This document shows positions 26,563-35,542 of a stretch of 64,000 bases of DNA, one piece after another. This stretch comes from Hymenobacter frigidus. GTDB taxonomy: Bacteria; Bacteroidota; Bacteroidia; Cytophagales; Hymenobacteraceae. A program made the translations under genes and the position numbers. Location: contig NZ_BMGY01000005.1 of NCBI RefSeq assembly GCF_014640435.1, forward strand, positions 1 through 64,000, given 5' to 3'. The notes under the pieces are model-generated. The model was given only the letters and a program-made list of their open reading frames with translations, was not told the DNA's origin and made no database searches. The stretch's first letter is position 1; each line of letters opens with the position of its first letter.

Positions 26563-27966
26563 TTACTGCTCCGCCAAATAATCCAGCGCAAACCGGCTGC
26601 GCAGCCGGTCCGTCTCGGCCTGCGTCAGGCTGAATTGCAAGGTGCGGTAGCTGGTCACCAGGTTCAGGTAATCGAGGATGGCCACGTCGCCGGTGGCCAG
26701 CTGCTGGCGGGCGGCCCCCACCAGCGCATCGGCCACCCGCACCTGCTCCCGAATGCGCGCCAGCAGCGCGTCAGCAGCCCGAATCAGGCCTTCGAGCTGC
26801 TCGTACTGCTGCCGCCGCTGCACCGTGATAAACTGCCGGTAGCCGCGCCGGCTTTGCTCGCTCAGCGCCAGGCGCTGGTACTGCAGCTGGCGCTGGTGGC
26901 CGTCGAAAACGGGCACCGCAACTTGCAACCCGCCCCCAATGCCCACGCTGCGCGCTAGCGCAATAGGCAGGTACGACGATGACTGCAGGCCCGCATCGAG
27001 CACGGCGCTCACCTTGGGCCGGTAGGCCGCGTCCACCGCGCGGCGGTCCAGCAGCAGGCGCAGGCTGTCGAGGGTGTACTGGCGCTGGCTGGGCGCCAGC
27101 AGGCCGGCCAGCGGGCGGTGCGCGGGTGGGGTAGGGGTTTCGAGCGCAATCAGGGCCGTGTCGGCCACGCCGGCCAGGGCGCGCAGGGTGCCCAGCTCGC
27201 GCCGGTAGGCCAGCCGGTTTTGCTCCACCGTCACTTCCTGGGTGCGCACCGATAGGTAGAAGCTCAGGTATTGGGTCTGCTTGAAAATGCCGGCATTCAC
27301 CAACTTACGCAACTGCTCGTCCTGTAGGCGCAGCTGGTTGAGCAGCGTGCGGCTAAATTTCAGCTGGCTCTCGGCCGCGTAGGCATTCAGAAACTGGTCG
27401 GTGATGCTGCGGCGCACGTCGAGGCCGGTGAGGCGGCCGGTGTTGCGCAGCACCTGGCCTTGGTTGGCCAGAATCTGGTAGTCGTTTTGCAGCTGAAACC
27501 GGTTGAGAATGGGCTTGGTGGCCTGGGCAATGGCGGCGTAGTTGCCGCCATTGGTCACGGCGTTGTCGTAGCCCACCACGCTCTCGCCCTTGCTATTGGT
27601 GATGGACGGGTAGTAGAGCGCCGACCCGATGCCGCTCACCTGCACGCCGTTTTGGCGGGCGCGCACCAGGCTGTCAATCCGATTTTGGCGGACTTGGTTG
27701 TCGGTTTCGCGCAGTAGCGGGCTGTTTTGGCGGGCCACCAGCAGGAAGTCGTCGAGGCGGCGGGGGCTGGCGGGCGCGGCGGCTACGGCCGGCGCGGGCG
27801 TGAGCACCCGTGGCGTTTGGGCGCGGGCCCGGCCCGCGGCCAGCGCCAGCAGCCCAACTCCAAGGGCGGTAATAAGTGGACGGACTAGGCGAACAGGCAA
27901 CGGACTAATATGGATGATGAGCGCCACAAAGCTGCGGAGCAATTCTGAAGAAAATTGGGCTGGCAC
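26563..27966 (-). CDS. TolC family outer-membrane efflux protein
   Basis: About 467 residues. N-terminal signal (RPLITALGVGLLALAAGRARAQ), then the two repeated helical-barrel blocks of the outer-membrane efflux protein family, rich in Gln/Leu/Arg heptads (LRLQDEQLRKLVNAGIFKQ, QYEQLEGLIRAADALLARI). First gene of the efflux operon, 50 bases before the adaptor. Start uncertain: ATG at 27966 or an in-frame GTG at 27927; both keep the signal peptide. Divergent from the response regulator gene at 28095. Confidence 0.87.
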   Translation of the reverse strand: MPAQFSSELLRSFVALIIHISPLPVRLVRPLITALGVGLLALAAGRARAQTPRVLTPAPAVAAAPASPRRLDDFLLVARQNSPLLRETDNQVRQNRIDSLVRARQNGVQVSGIGSALYYPSITNSKGESVVGYDNAVTNGGNYAAIAQATKPILNRFQLQNDYQILANQGQVLRNTGRLTGLDVRRSITDQFLNAYAAESQLKFSRTLLNQLRLQDEQLRKLVNAGIFKQTQYLSFYLSVRTQEVTVEQNRLAYRRELGTLRALAGVADTALIALETPTPPAHRPLAGLLAPSQRQYTLDSLRLLLDRRAVDAAYRPKVSAVLDAGLQSSSYLPIALARSVGIGGGLQVAVPVFDGHQRQLQYQRLALSEQSRRGYRQFITVQRRQQYEQLEGLIRAADALLARIREQVRVADALVGAARQQLATGDVAILDYLNLVTSYRTLQFSLTQAETDRLRSRFALDYLAEQ

Positions 27967-28033
27967 CTAATCCGAGGCATTGGCGAGTAGGCCTTATTGG
28001 GCTACGTGGTAGCGAATACGCGCTTACCGGCAG

Positions 28034-28049
28034 AAAGTCTTCAGACTTT
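28034..28049. promoter_or_regulatory. 16-bp inverted repeat between efflux operon and two-component genes
   Basis: AAAGTCT-TC-AGACTTT lies in the 128-base divergent intergenic region. It could be a binding site for the response regulator or a local repressor, controlling both directions. Confidence 0.4.
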
Positions 28050-28094
28050 TATCCGTTCTTCGCGCCGGGCCTTTGCCAAACCGGTCCCCGCCCC

Positions 28095-28772
28095 ATGAAA
28101 ATACTGCTTGTCGAAGACGAAACGGCCCTGCGGACGGTCTTGCTTGGCTCGCTGAAGCAGGCGGGCTACGTGGTGGAAGAAGCCGCCGATTTTGCCCAGG
28201 CCCAGGAAAAAATCATGCTTTATCAGTACGACTGCGTGCTGCTCGACCTGACCCTGCCCGATGGCACCGGCCTCGACCTGCTGCGCAGCCTGAAGGCGGC
28301 GGGCTCGGCGGCCGGGGTGCTCATTATCACGGCCCGCGACGCGCTCGACGACAAAATCGCCGGCCTCGACCTCGGGGCCGACGACTACCTCATCAAGCCG
28401 TTTCACCTCTCCGAGCTGAATGCCCGGCTGCGCGCCATTATCCGTCGGCGGCAGTTCAACGGCCACCAGCAAATCGTGTTTCGCGACCTGCTGGTGTTGC
28501 CCGAACTGGCCGAAGTGCACGTGCACGGCGAGCCCCTCACCCTCACCAGGAAAGAATACGACCTGCTGCTCTACCTGCTGGCCAACCCCGGCCGCGTGCT
28601 CACCAAGGAAGCCATTGCCGAGCACCTTTGCGGCGATGCCGTGGACAGTGCCGACTCGTTCGACTTTATTTACACCCACCTCAAAAACCTGCGCCGCAAG
28701 ATGCAGGAAAAAGGAGCCGATAATTACATCAGCACCATGTACGGAGTTGGTTATAAGCTGAATAACGGATAA
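28095..28772 (+). CDS. OmpR/PhoB-family response regulator
   Basis: 225 residues. Receiver domain with acidic E7/D8, phosphoacceptor D51 (VLLDLTLPDG) and K101 (LIKPFHL), then a winged-helix DNA-binding domain (LTRKEYDLLLYLLANPGRVLTKEAIAEHL... to YGVGYKL). It pairs with the histidine kinase gene 100 bases downstream. Divergent from the TolC-adaptor-RND operon, so regulation of that pump is the simplest role (inference). Start at ATG 28095 matches the family. Confidence 0.93.
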   Translation: MKILLVEDETALRTVLLGSLKQAGYVVEEAADFAQAQEKIMLYQYDCVLLDLTLPDGTGLDLLRSLKAAGSAAGVLIITARDALDDKIAGLDLGADDYLIKPFHLSELNARLRAIIRRRQFNGHQQIVFRDLLVLPELAEVHVHGEPLTLTRKEYDLLLYLLANPGRVLTKEAIAEHLCGDAVDSADSFDFIYTHLKNLRRKMQEKGADNYISTMYGVGYKLNNG

Positions 28773-28872
28773 GATGCACATTGAACAACGGGCTTCCCTG
28801 GTAACCTTAGATATGAGGGGGAAACGGAGTTTCCGGCCCGGCTACCTTTTGGTTATCCCTTCGCGATTATAA

Positions 28873-30189
28873 ATGAAGCTGCTCGCCACCACCACGCGCT
28901 ATTACCTGCTGCTTGCCGCCGCAATGTTTGTGATAGGCAGCGTAGGGCTGTATGTGGGGGTCGACCGCACCCTGCGCCACGAGGTAAAAGAGCAGCTGCT
29001 GGCCCGCCAGCTGGAGCTGACCGCCAAGGCTCGGGCCAACCAGCTGCCGCCCGTGGCGCTGCTGCAGCTGGTGCTGCCCATCAGCCGCCGGCCCCAGCCC
29101 CTGGGCTTCCGCGATACGCTGCTGCTGGATGAGCAGGAGGGCGAGCTGGTGCCGCACCAGCAGCTCACCTTCGTGCTGCAAACGGCGGGCGAGGGCCCGG
29201 TGTGGGTCACGCTCCGCAAATCGTTGGTGGAGGCCAAGGACCTGCTTTTTGTGGTGCTGAGCGTGATGCTGGGCGTGTTGGCGCTGCTGCTGACGGGCGG
29301 GGTACTGCTCAACCGCTGGCTGTCGGGCCGCCTCTGGGCCCCGTTTCGGCACACGCTGGCCGCGCTGCGCCGCTACGATTTGCACCAGCACCAACCCCTG
29401 CAGCTGCCCACGCCCGCCATCACCGAGTTTGCCGAGCTGAACCACGCGCTGGAACACCTCAGCCAGCGGTTGGTGGCCGACTACGAGAGCCTGCGCGAGT
29501 TCACGGCCAACGCCGCGCACGAAACCCAAACCCCGCTGGCCATTATGCAGGCGCAGTTGGAGCAGCTGCTCCAGCTGCCCGTCCTGGCCGAGGACCCCGC
29601 CGCTGCCCCGCTCGTGGCCGACCTCTACGGCGCGACCCTGCGGCTCTCGCGCCTGCACCAGGCCCTTAGCCTGCTCAGCAAAATTGAGAATCGCCAGTTT
29701 GACGCCACCAAGCCCGTGCGCCTCGACCAGCTTCTGGCCGAGAAGGTGGCGCAGTTTGAGCCGTTGTTTGAGGCCCGCGAATTGCGCTACGGCCTCGACA
29801 TTGCCCGCGCGCCCATCGTGGTGCACATGCACCCCGGCCTGGCCGACTCGCTGCTGCAAAACCTGCTGCAAAATGCCGTGAAGCACAACGTGAGCGGCGG
29901 CAACATCAGCATCAGCCTCACGCCGCAGGCGCTGAAAATCAGCAATACCGGGCCCGCCGTGAGCGGCGACCCGGCGCGGTTCTTCGAGCGTTTCCGCAAG
30001 CACAGCGCCGCTTCCGAGTCGCCGGGCCTGGGCCTGAGCATCGTGCAGCACATCTGCGGCTACTACGGCTTTGGAGTCACCTACTCGCTGGCGGAAGCGG
30101 GCACCTGCCACACGCTGCACGTCCGGCTGGCTCCGGTAGTAGCCTCGCCCGTAAAAAAGCCTCAGCAGGTTCTGCAGCCCACAGATTAG
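28873..30189 (+). CDS. Sensor histidine kinase
   Basis: 438 residues. TM1 at residues about 8-28, a short periplasmic domain, TM2 at about 118-140, an HAMP-like linker, then HisKA with H216 (ANAAHETQTPLAIMQ; the usual HELRTPL is HETQTPL, a common Bacteroidota form) and an HATPase_c domain (N-box LLQNLLQNAVKHN, G-box SPGLGLSIVQHICGYYG). Partner of the response regulator at 28095. The small periplasmic loop (about 90 residues) shows no recognisable ligand motif. Confidence 0.92.
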   Translation: MKLLATTTRYYLLLAAAMFVIGSVGLYVGVDRTLRHEVKEQLLARQLELTAKARANQLPPVALLQLVLPISRRPQPLGFRDTLLLDEQEGELVPHQQLTFVLQTAGEGPVWVTLRKSLVEAKDLLFVVLSVMLGVLALLLTGGVLLNRWLSGRLWAPFRHTLAALRRYDLHQHQPLQLPTPAITEFAELNHALEHLSQRLVADYESLREFTANAAHETQTPLAIMQAQLEQLLQLPVLAEDPAAAPLVADLYGATLRLSRLHQALSLLSKIENRQFDATKPVRLDQLLAEKVAQFEPLFEARELRYGLDIARAPIVVHMHPGLADSLLQNLLQNAVKHNVSGGNISISLTPQALKISNTGPAVSGDPARFFERFRKHSAASESPGLGLSIVQHICGYYGFGVTYSLAEAGTCHTLHVRLAPVVASPVKKPQQVLQPTD

Positions 30190-30247
30190 CCACAGAAAGC
30201 CCGTATACATTCTGTTCGAAACTCACCTTTTTAACTTCGACAATCAA

Positions 30248-30685
30248 ATGAAAACTGCATTTCTGACCCTTGTGGCGGCCCTGCTGCTGACCGGCGCGGC
30301 CTACGCGCAAAAAGTGAAAGCTGCCCAAGTACCGGCTGAGGCCGTCGCCACCTTCAAAAAGACTTTCCCCACCGTGAAAACGGTGCAATGGGAAAAAGAA
30401 GGGGCTGATTTCGAAGCCGGTTTCAACCTGGGCAAAACCGAGATGTCGGCCGTATTCACCGCCGTTGGCGTCCTCAAAGAAACGGAAACGGAAATGGCCG
30501 TGAGCCAGCTCCCTGCGCCCGTGCAAAAGGCGCTGGCTGCCAACTACAAGGCCTTTAAAATCACGGAAGCTGCCAAAATTGTCGCGGCGGCCACCGGCCT
30601 CACCACTCATGAGGCGGAAGTGGCCCAGGGCGGCAAGCACCGCGATGTGCTATTCAACGCCGACGGCACCGAAGCCAGGAAGTAG
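30248..30685 (+). CDS. PepSY-like (BLIP-type fold) periplasmic protein
   Basis: 145 residues. Signal peptide MKTAFLTLVAALLLTGAAYAQ, then two PepSY-like repeats (VPAEAVATFKKTFPTVKTVQWEKEG... and LPAPVQKALAANYKAFKITEAAKI...). These small periplasmic proteins are frequently encoded beside two-component systems in Bacteroidota and are often strongly induced; the function is unknown. A clean intrinsic terminator follows about 90 bases downstream. Confidence 0.85.
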   Translation: MKTAFLTLVAALLLTGAAYAQKVKAAQVPAEAVATFKKTFPTVKTVQWEKEGADFEAGFNLGKTEMSAVFTAVGVLKETETEMAVSQLPAPVQKALAANYKAFKITEAAKIVAAATGLTTHEAEVAQGGKHRDVLFNADGTEARK

Positions 30686-30773
30686 CCGCGGGCCCTTGTG
30701 CGCCGGTGCTTGGCAGCGAGCGCAAAAAAAATAGCCGGAATTGGCAGCCTGGCGTTGTATTTGACGTATGAGG

Positions 30774-30810
30774 AGCGGCACTGTGGGGAAACCTACGGTG
30801 CCGCTTTTTT
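30774..30810 (+). terminator. Intrinsic terminator after the PepSY-like gene
   Basis: Stem AGCGGCAC / GTGCCGCT (8 bp, perfect) with a 16-base loop, followed by TTTTT. Confidence 0.85.
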
Positions 30811-30829
30811 CTTTATGTCTATTTTTACC

Positions 30830-31315
30830 ATGCGAATCCGCATTTTCTGGGCCATCAGCTTGCTGCTAGCCACCACCCAGTTGGTACTGGCCCAGCAAGC
30901 CCCCAACAACGACGGTTTTCAGCGTCGCAACGGCCAGATGCAGGTGCTGCGCAACGGCCAAAGCCGCCCCATGACCCGCGATGCGCACCTGCCTACGGGT
31001 TTCACCGTCACCAAGGACGGCTTCGTGGTGAGCCCCACCGGCCAGCGCACCGAGCTGCGCGAAGGCCAGGGCTGCGACCTGCGCGGCCGGCCGGTAGCCG
31101 TGCAGGCCACCGCCGACGGCCGCCTGGCGCTGGCCTCGCCCGCCAGTTCGCGCCCAGTGGCTCCGGACGCGGTGGGTGATTCCCGGTCGTCGCGCACGCT
31201 GCTGCAGGCCATGTTTGGAGATTCTGATGACGACGAGGACAACGGTTTTTTCAAGCGTAAAAAGTATAAGAAGAACCACGGCAAAGGCCACGGCCGTTGG
31301 AAAGGCGACGACTAG
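30830..31315 (+). CDS. Secreted small protein with DUF6799-like repeats
   Basis: 161 residues. Signal peptide MRIRIFWAISLLLATTQLVLAQ, then two short related modules (FQRRNGQMQVLRNGQSRPMTRD and FTVTKDGFVVSPTGQRTELREGQ), like the DUF6799 family of Bacteroidota. It ends in an acidic stretch (GDSDDDEDNG) and a basic Lys/His tail (KRKKYKKNHGKGHGRW). Function unknown. The start at 30830 gives the signal peptide; the longer ORF reads through the preceding terminator. Confidence 0.75.
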   Translation: MRIRIFWAISLLLATTQLVLAQQAPNNDGFQRRNGQMQVLRNGQSRPMTRDAHLPTGFTVTKDGFVVSPTGQRTELREGQGCDLRGRPVAVQATADGRLALASPASSRPVAPDAVGDSRSSRTLLQAMFGDSDDDEDNGFFKRKKYKKNHGKGHGRWKGDD

Positions 31316-31385
31316 CGTAGCTACCCGATTCGCACCTGAAATACCGGCCGCCGTCAGGCTTGGCTTCCTTGAGTTTTAAGAAAAT

Positions 31386-33419
31386 ATGGTTTATAGTTTT
31401 ACTGCCTCACCTTTTGCCGATGCGGCCCAGGCCACTCAGTTTGCGGCCGTGGAAGCCGTTTTGCGGGCCGCTGCCGACACCGACGCGCTGCTCCTCGGCA
31501 ACTTGGTGCTGACCGATGACACTGCGCCCATCGACGCCGTGCTGGTGTGCCCGCACAGCATCACCCTGCTGGTGCTGGTGCCACGGGGCGGCCGGCTGAG
31601 CATACCGGCTCTGGGCTACGGCAGCTGGCAGCTCAACGGGCTGCCGCTGCCCGGGCACGAGGACTTTGATAATCCCTACGAGCAGGTAGCCCAGCAGAAA
31701 GGGGCGCTGCAAAGCTGGTTGAGCCGGCGCTTTGGCCCCGAGCAGGCCAACCTGCAGTTTCTGACCAGCTTGGTACTATTTGGTGCGCCGGTGGTTTCTG
31801 CGCCCGATGTGGAGGTTGCCCTCAGCAGCGCCACGGCCGGCTTTCAGCTGCTGAGCGACCCTGCCGAGCTGCCCCGCCGCCTCGGGCAGCTGGCCTCGCC
31901 CGAAATCGACCTGACCACCGAAGACCTGGCCGAATGGGCCGCCGAGTGGACCGCCTTCGCGGCGCAACCGTCGGCCCCTGTTACCCTGCCGATGGACAGC
32001 GCGACCACGACTGCCGCCGCCGCTGATAATGCCAGTGGCTTTCTGGGGAAGCAGGCGCGGGCTATCTGGGGCTGGCTTGGGGCTGCCGATGTGCCCGACG
32101 ACGACCTGCCCTACGGATATGGCACCACCGACGTAGCTGCCCGCAACGAGGAAAAACAACAGCTCGAACAGCTGCGCCAGCAAATGCAAGCCGACCTGCG
32201 CCAGCAGCTGCAAGCCTTGGAGGCCCGCGAAGCCGAGCGGGAGCGCAGTATTGGTCAGCTGCGGGCCGAGTTGGCTCAGGCCCCTACGGTAGCTTCCGAA
32301 GCCACCGCGCTGGTATCCCGGCTCTCCGCCGAAACCCGTGCGAAAGCCGCTTTGGAAGCTGAAATGGAGGCTTCCAAGGCCGAATCAGCGGCGCGGAACC
32401 AGGAGCTGGATGGTAAGATTCAGCAACTTAATCAACTCATCGACCAACTCAGTGCCCGTTCGGTGCCTGTGGTTTCACCGACCGTAGCCGGGCCGGCGGC
32501 TCAGGGTGCGCCCATTATTGCGCCTCCTGTTGGTATACCATCCGTGACTGGCCCCGTACTTCCGGCCGCGCCCAGCATTGGGGCCGTTGTTGCAGCGCCG
32601 CCCGTGGCTCGTTTTATACCCTCAGCGCCGTCCCACGCGGCGGTACCAGCAGCGGCGGCGGCGAGCTCCGTTGCTACCGGTACCCCGTGGCACTTCGAGT
32701 GGCCGCCGCAGCTCCGGCAACTAGGGCAGCGGGCGCTGCTGCTGCCCCGGGCTGGGCTGCTGGCGGCTGGAGTTGGCGCGCTGGCTTTGGCCGTACTGCT
32801 CTTTGCCCGAAGCGGAAACGACGCCCCCGTGCCGTTTCAGGAAAACGGGCGCTGGGGCTACGCCGATGCCAGCGGTAAGCCGGTGGTGGCCGCGCAGTAC
32901 GCGGCCGCCAACCCGTTTCTGGCGGGCCAGGCCGTGGTGGCTAAGGACGGGGCCTACGGCTTTGTGAATGAGGAAGGCAAGGAAGTAGTGCCCTTGGCTT
33001 ACGACGCGTTGAACCCGTACGCGGGCGGTTTTGCCCGGGCCCGCGTGGGCGATGCCTACACGTTTATCGACGAGAAAGGACAGGAATTCGACCACTATTA
33101 CTTCAATGCCCTGGACTTTGCCGAAGGCCACGCCGCCGTGCTCGACCACCGGGGCTGGTACTACATCAGCGGCTCTGCTGAGCCGGCAACCGCGCCGCTC
33201 ATCTTCGACGAAGCCTATTCCTTCACCGACGGGCTGGCCCGTGTGAAGCTGCGGGACGGCTACACCTACATCACCTCTGATTACCTGACCGACTCCAGCA
33301 GTGGCAGCAAGCCATTTGGGCGCTACACCCTGGCCACAGATTTTGCCGACGGCAAAGCCCGGGTCACGCAGGACGGCCGCAGCTTCACCATCGATAATGA
33401 CGGGGATGAGGTGAAGTAA
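31386..33419 (+). CDS. NERD-like / coiled-coil / TM / WG-repeat fusion protein
   Basis: 677 residues in four parts. Residues 1-190 look like a NERD-type (nuclease-related) domain (DALLLGNLVLTDDTAPIDAVLVCPHSITLLVLVPRGG) without an obvious full catalytic set. Residues 253-360 are a Gln/Glu/Arg-rich coiled coil. A Pro/Ala/Val linker leads to a single TM helix at about 451-474. From about residue 481 to the end there are WG beta-repeats (NGRWGYADASGKPVV, DGAYGFVNEEGKEVV, and more degenerate ones). The combination suggests a membrane-anchored sensor or scaffold with nuclease-like domain on one side and WG repeats on the other. Function unknown. Followed by a strong terminator. Confidence 0.85.
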   Translation: MVYSFTASPFADAAQATQFAAVEAVLRAAADTDALLLGNLVLTDDTAPIDAVLVCPHSITLLVLVPRGGRLSIPALGYGSWQLNGLPLPGHEDFDNPYEQVAQQKGALQSWLSRRFGPEQANLQFLTSLVLFGAPVVSAPDVEVALSSATAGFQLLSDPAELPRRLGQLASPEIDLTTEDLAEWAAEWTAFAAQPSAPVTLPMDSATTTAAAADNASGFLGKQARAIWGWLGAADVPDDDLPYGYGTTDVAARNEEKQQLEQLRQQMQADLRQQLQALEAREAERERSIGQLRAELAQAPTVASEATALVSRLSAETRAKAALEAEMEASKAESAARNQELDGKIQQLNQLIDQLSARSVPVVSPTVAGPAAQGAPIIAPPVGIPSVTGPVLPAAPSIGAVVAAPPVARFIPSAPSHAAVPAAAAASSVATGTPWHFEWPPQLRQLGQRALLLPRAGLLAAGVGALALAVLLFARSGNDAPVPFQENGRWGYADASGKPVVAAQYAAANPFLAGQAVVAKDGAYGFVNEEGKEVVPLAYDALNPYAGGFARARVGDAYTFIDEKGQEFDHYYFNALDFAEGHAAVLDHRGWYYISGSAEPATAPLIFDEAYSFTDGLARVKLRDGYTYITSDYLTDSSSGSKPFGRYTLATDFADGKARVTQDGRSFTIDNDGDEVK

Positions 33420-33444
33420 ACTCTATTTGAAATCGCTACTTTTC

Positions 33445-33483
33445 AGGCGCTAAAAAACAACCTCCCGTTGTTCTTTAGCGCCT
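33445..33483 (+). terminator. Intrinsic terminator after the WG-repeat gene
   Basis: 17-bp stem with one mismatch (AGGCGCTAAAAAACAAC / GTTGTTCTTTAGCGCCT) around a 5-base loop, with a T-rich tail. Confidence 0.85.
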
Positions 33484-33560
33484 TGTTATTTTGGGGGTAG
33501 TCGGCGCGCAAATTGCTGGCCAGCCGCTCCCTGCGATGAAATGTTTTTTAGCGAAATCGA

Positions 33561-33586
33561 TTGCGGGATTGCATCAATTCCCGCAA
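33561..33586. promoter_or_regulatory. Inverted repeat upstream of the pyrimidine catabolism genes (possible operator)
   Basis: Perfect 8-base arms TTGCGGGA / TCCCGCAA separated by 10 bases, about 40 bases before the first gene. The size and position fit a repressor site for the catabolic cluster. Confidence 0.35.
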
Positions 33587-33623
33587 AAATCTTAGCTTGC
33601 ATCCCGCCTAACATTATGGTAAC

Positions 33624-35096
33624 ATGGAAGTCCAAACCTTGAAGTATCCGGCCATTCGCAACTACGTGGCCGGCCATTCGGTAGATAATGCCTCCACGGT
33701 CACCATGGACGTGTTCAGCCCGCTCAATGGGCAATTGATTTCCACGCTTCCCCTGAGCAACGCCGCCGCGCTCGATGCCGCCGTGCAAGCGGCTAAAGCG
33801 GCCTATCCCGCGTGGGCGGCCACCCCGATAAAGGAGCGAGTCCAGATTTTTTACCGCTACAAAACGCTGCTGGAGCGCGACATGACGGCCCTGGCCGACC
33901 TGGTGCGCGAGGAAAATGGCAAGACCTACGACGAGGCCCGCGCCGAAGTGGAGAAAGCCATCGAGCTGACCGAATTTGCCTGCTCCCTGCCGCAGCTTAT
34001 TCAGGGCGAATTTCTGGAAGTGAGCAAGGGCGTGGAGGCCCGCGCCGAGCGCAAGCCGCTGGGCGTGGTGGCCAGCATTGCCCCGTTCAATTTCCCCAAC
34101 ATGGTGCCCCACTGGACTATTCCGAACGCCATTGTGCTGGGCAATACCATGATTCTGAAGCCCTCGGAACAAGTTCCCCTGAGCGCCATCAAAATCGCCG
34201 AGCTGCTGAAAGAAGCCGGCCTGCCCGATGGCGTGCTGAACGTGGTGAATGGCGACCGCGAAATCGTGGAAGCCATCTGCGACCACTCCGATATCCAGGC
34301 CGTGAGCTTCGTGGGCTCCACCAAAATCGCCAAAACGGTGTACATCCGTGCTACCAGTAACCTGAAGCGTTGCGTGGCCCTCGGCGGGGCCAAAAACCAC
34401 CTGATGGTACTGCCCGACGCCCACCCTGAGATGACAGCCTCAAACGTGGCGGCCAGTATGTCGGGCTGCGCGGGCCAGCGCTGCATGGCCGGTTCTACCA
34501 TGGTAGGAGTGGGGGCGGTAGATGGCATCGTGGCCAAAATTGTGGAAGAAGCCCGCAAGATTGTGGCCGGCCAGAACCTCGGCTCCGTCATCAGCAAAGA
34601 AGCCAAGGAGCGCATTGAACAGCACATCACCGAAGCCGAAGCCGCCGGTGCCAAAGTCCTGCTCGACGGTCGCCACGCCGTGGTGCCCGGTCACGAAGAC
34701 GGCTATTATGTAGGCGCAACAGTAATCGACTTCGTGACTCCCGACATGCGCATTGCGCAGGAGGAAGTATTCGGCCCGGTGCTCGCCATCATGCGCACCA
34801 ACACCCTGGACGAGGCCCTGGCTATCGAAAACGCCAATCCTTATGGTAATGCCGCCGCTGTATTCACCAGCAGCGGCAGCAGCGCCCGCTACGTGATGGA
34901 CCACGCCAACGCCGGCATGATTGGCATAAATATCGGCGTGCCCGTGCCCCGCGAGCCCTTCTCCTTCGGCGGCTGGGGCGATTCGAAGTTTGGTGCCTGC
35001 GACATCACCGGCAAAAGCTCGATTGAATTCTGGACGCAGCTGAAGAAGACCACTACCAAGTGGAATCCCGAGTCGCGAGTGAACTGGATGAGCTAA
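33624..35096 (+). CDS. mmsA: CoA-acylating (methyl)malonate-semialdehyde dehydrogenase
   Basis: 490 residues, aldehyde dehydrogenase superfamily. Catalytic C287 is in GCAGQRCMAGST. The usual general-base Glu loop is replaced by GGAKNHLMVLPDA, the hallmark of the CoA-dependent methylmalonate-semialdehyde dehydrogenases. In this cluster it most likely converts malonate semialdehyde (from beta-alanine) to acetyl-CoA and CO2, the last step of reductive pyrimidine degradation; a role in valine breakdown is the family alternative. First gene of the plus-strand pyrimidine cluster, preceded by an inverted repeat. Confidence 0.9.
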   Translation: MEVQTLKYPAIRNYVAGHSVDNASTVTMDVFSPLNGQLISTLPLSNAAALDAAVQAAKAAYPAWAATPIKERVQIFYRYKTLLERDMTALADLVREENGKTYDEARAEVEKAIELTEFACSLPQLIQGEFLEVSKGVEARAERKPLGVVASIAPFNFPNMVPHWTIPNAIVLGNTMILKPSEQVPLSAIKIAELLKEAGLPDGVLNVVNGDREIVEAICDHSDIQAVSFVGSTKIAKTVYIRATSNLKRCVALGGAKNHLMVLPDAHPEMTASNVAASMSGCAGQRCMAGSTMVGVGAVDGIVAKIVEEARKIVAGQNLGSVISKEAKERIEQHITEAEAAGAKVLLDGRHAVVPGHEDGYYVGATVIDFVTPDMRIAQEEVFGPVLAIMRTNTLDEALAIENANPYGNAAAVFTSSGSSARYVMDHANAGMIGINIGVPVPREPFSFGGWGDSKFGACDITGKSSIEFWTQLKKTTTKWNPESRVNWMS

Positions 35097-35112
35097 AACG
35101 TTTATAAAAGGC

Positions 35113-35207
35113 CGTCATGCCGAGCGCAGCCGAGGCATCTCGCGTGCGGCAGTAATCCAATCGTCAAACGATGCGAGCGAGATGCCTCGGCTGCGCTCGG
35201 CATGACG
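35113..35207. repeat. Palindromic element, family A (copy 5)
   Basis: Arms CGTCATGCCGAGCGCAGCCG and inverse. It lies directly upstream of the GIY-YIG gene; the right arm provides a false upstream start for that gene. Confidence 0.95.
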
Positions 35208-35227
35208 TTCTTTTTCGTTCTTCCGCT

Positions 35228-35524
35228 GTGAGTTTCTACGTCTATATTCTCACCAATCCTGCCCGTACCGTGCTTTACACCCGCGTAACCAACAATCTTG
35301 AGCGCCGGCTACATGAGCACAGTCAGGGCTTGGGCGAAGCCGGAAAATTCACAGGTTGCTACCAATGCAATCTGCTTATCTATTTCGAAATTAGTGCTGA
35401 TGCCAAGCAAGCAATTACGCGGGAAAAGCAGATTAAAAACTGGGCGCGGGTAAAAAAGGAATTTCTTATCAATACGCTTAATCCCAGCTGGAAACCAATA
35501 GATTTACAAACCTGGAGCGGCTAG
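35228..35524 (+). CDS. Small GIY-YIG nuclease-like protein (altered motif)
   Basis: 98 residues with a GTG start at 35228 (VSFYVYILTNPARTVLYTRVTNNLERR); earlier in-frame ATG codons belong to a palindrome arm. Single-domain UPF0213-like GIY-YIG fold: YVYILTN is the first motif, but the second, normally LYIGVTN, reads LYTRVTN, so the conserved Gly is Arg. R27/R28 and the C-terminal REKQIKNW block are kept. Activity may be lost or changed. It is bracketed by family A palindrome arms and sits inside a metabolic cluster to which it has no obvious link; a possible passenger or helper of the palindromes (inference). Confidence 0.82.
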   Translation: MSFYVYILTNPARTVLYTRVTNNLERRLHEHSQGLGEAGKFTGCYQCNLLIYFEISADAKQAITREKQIKNWARVKKEFLINTLNPSWKPIDLQTWSG

Positions 35525-35542
35525 TATTGTCCCTCACGATTG

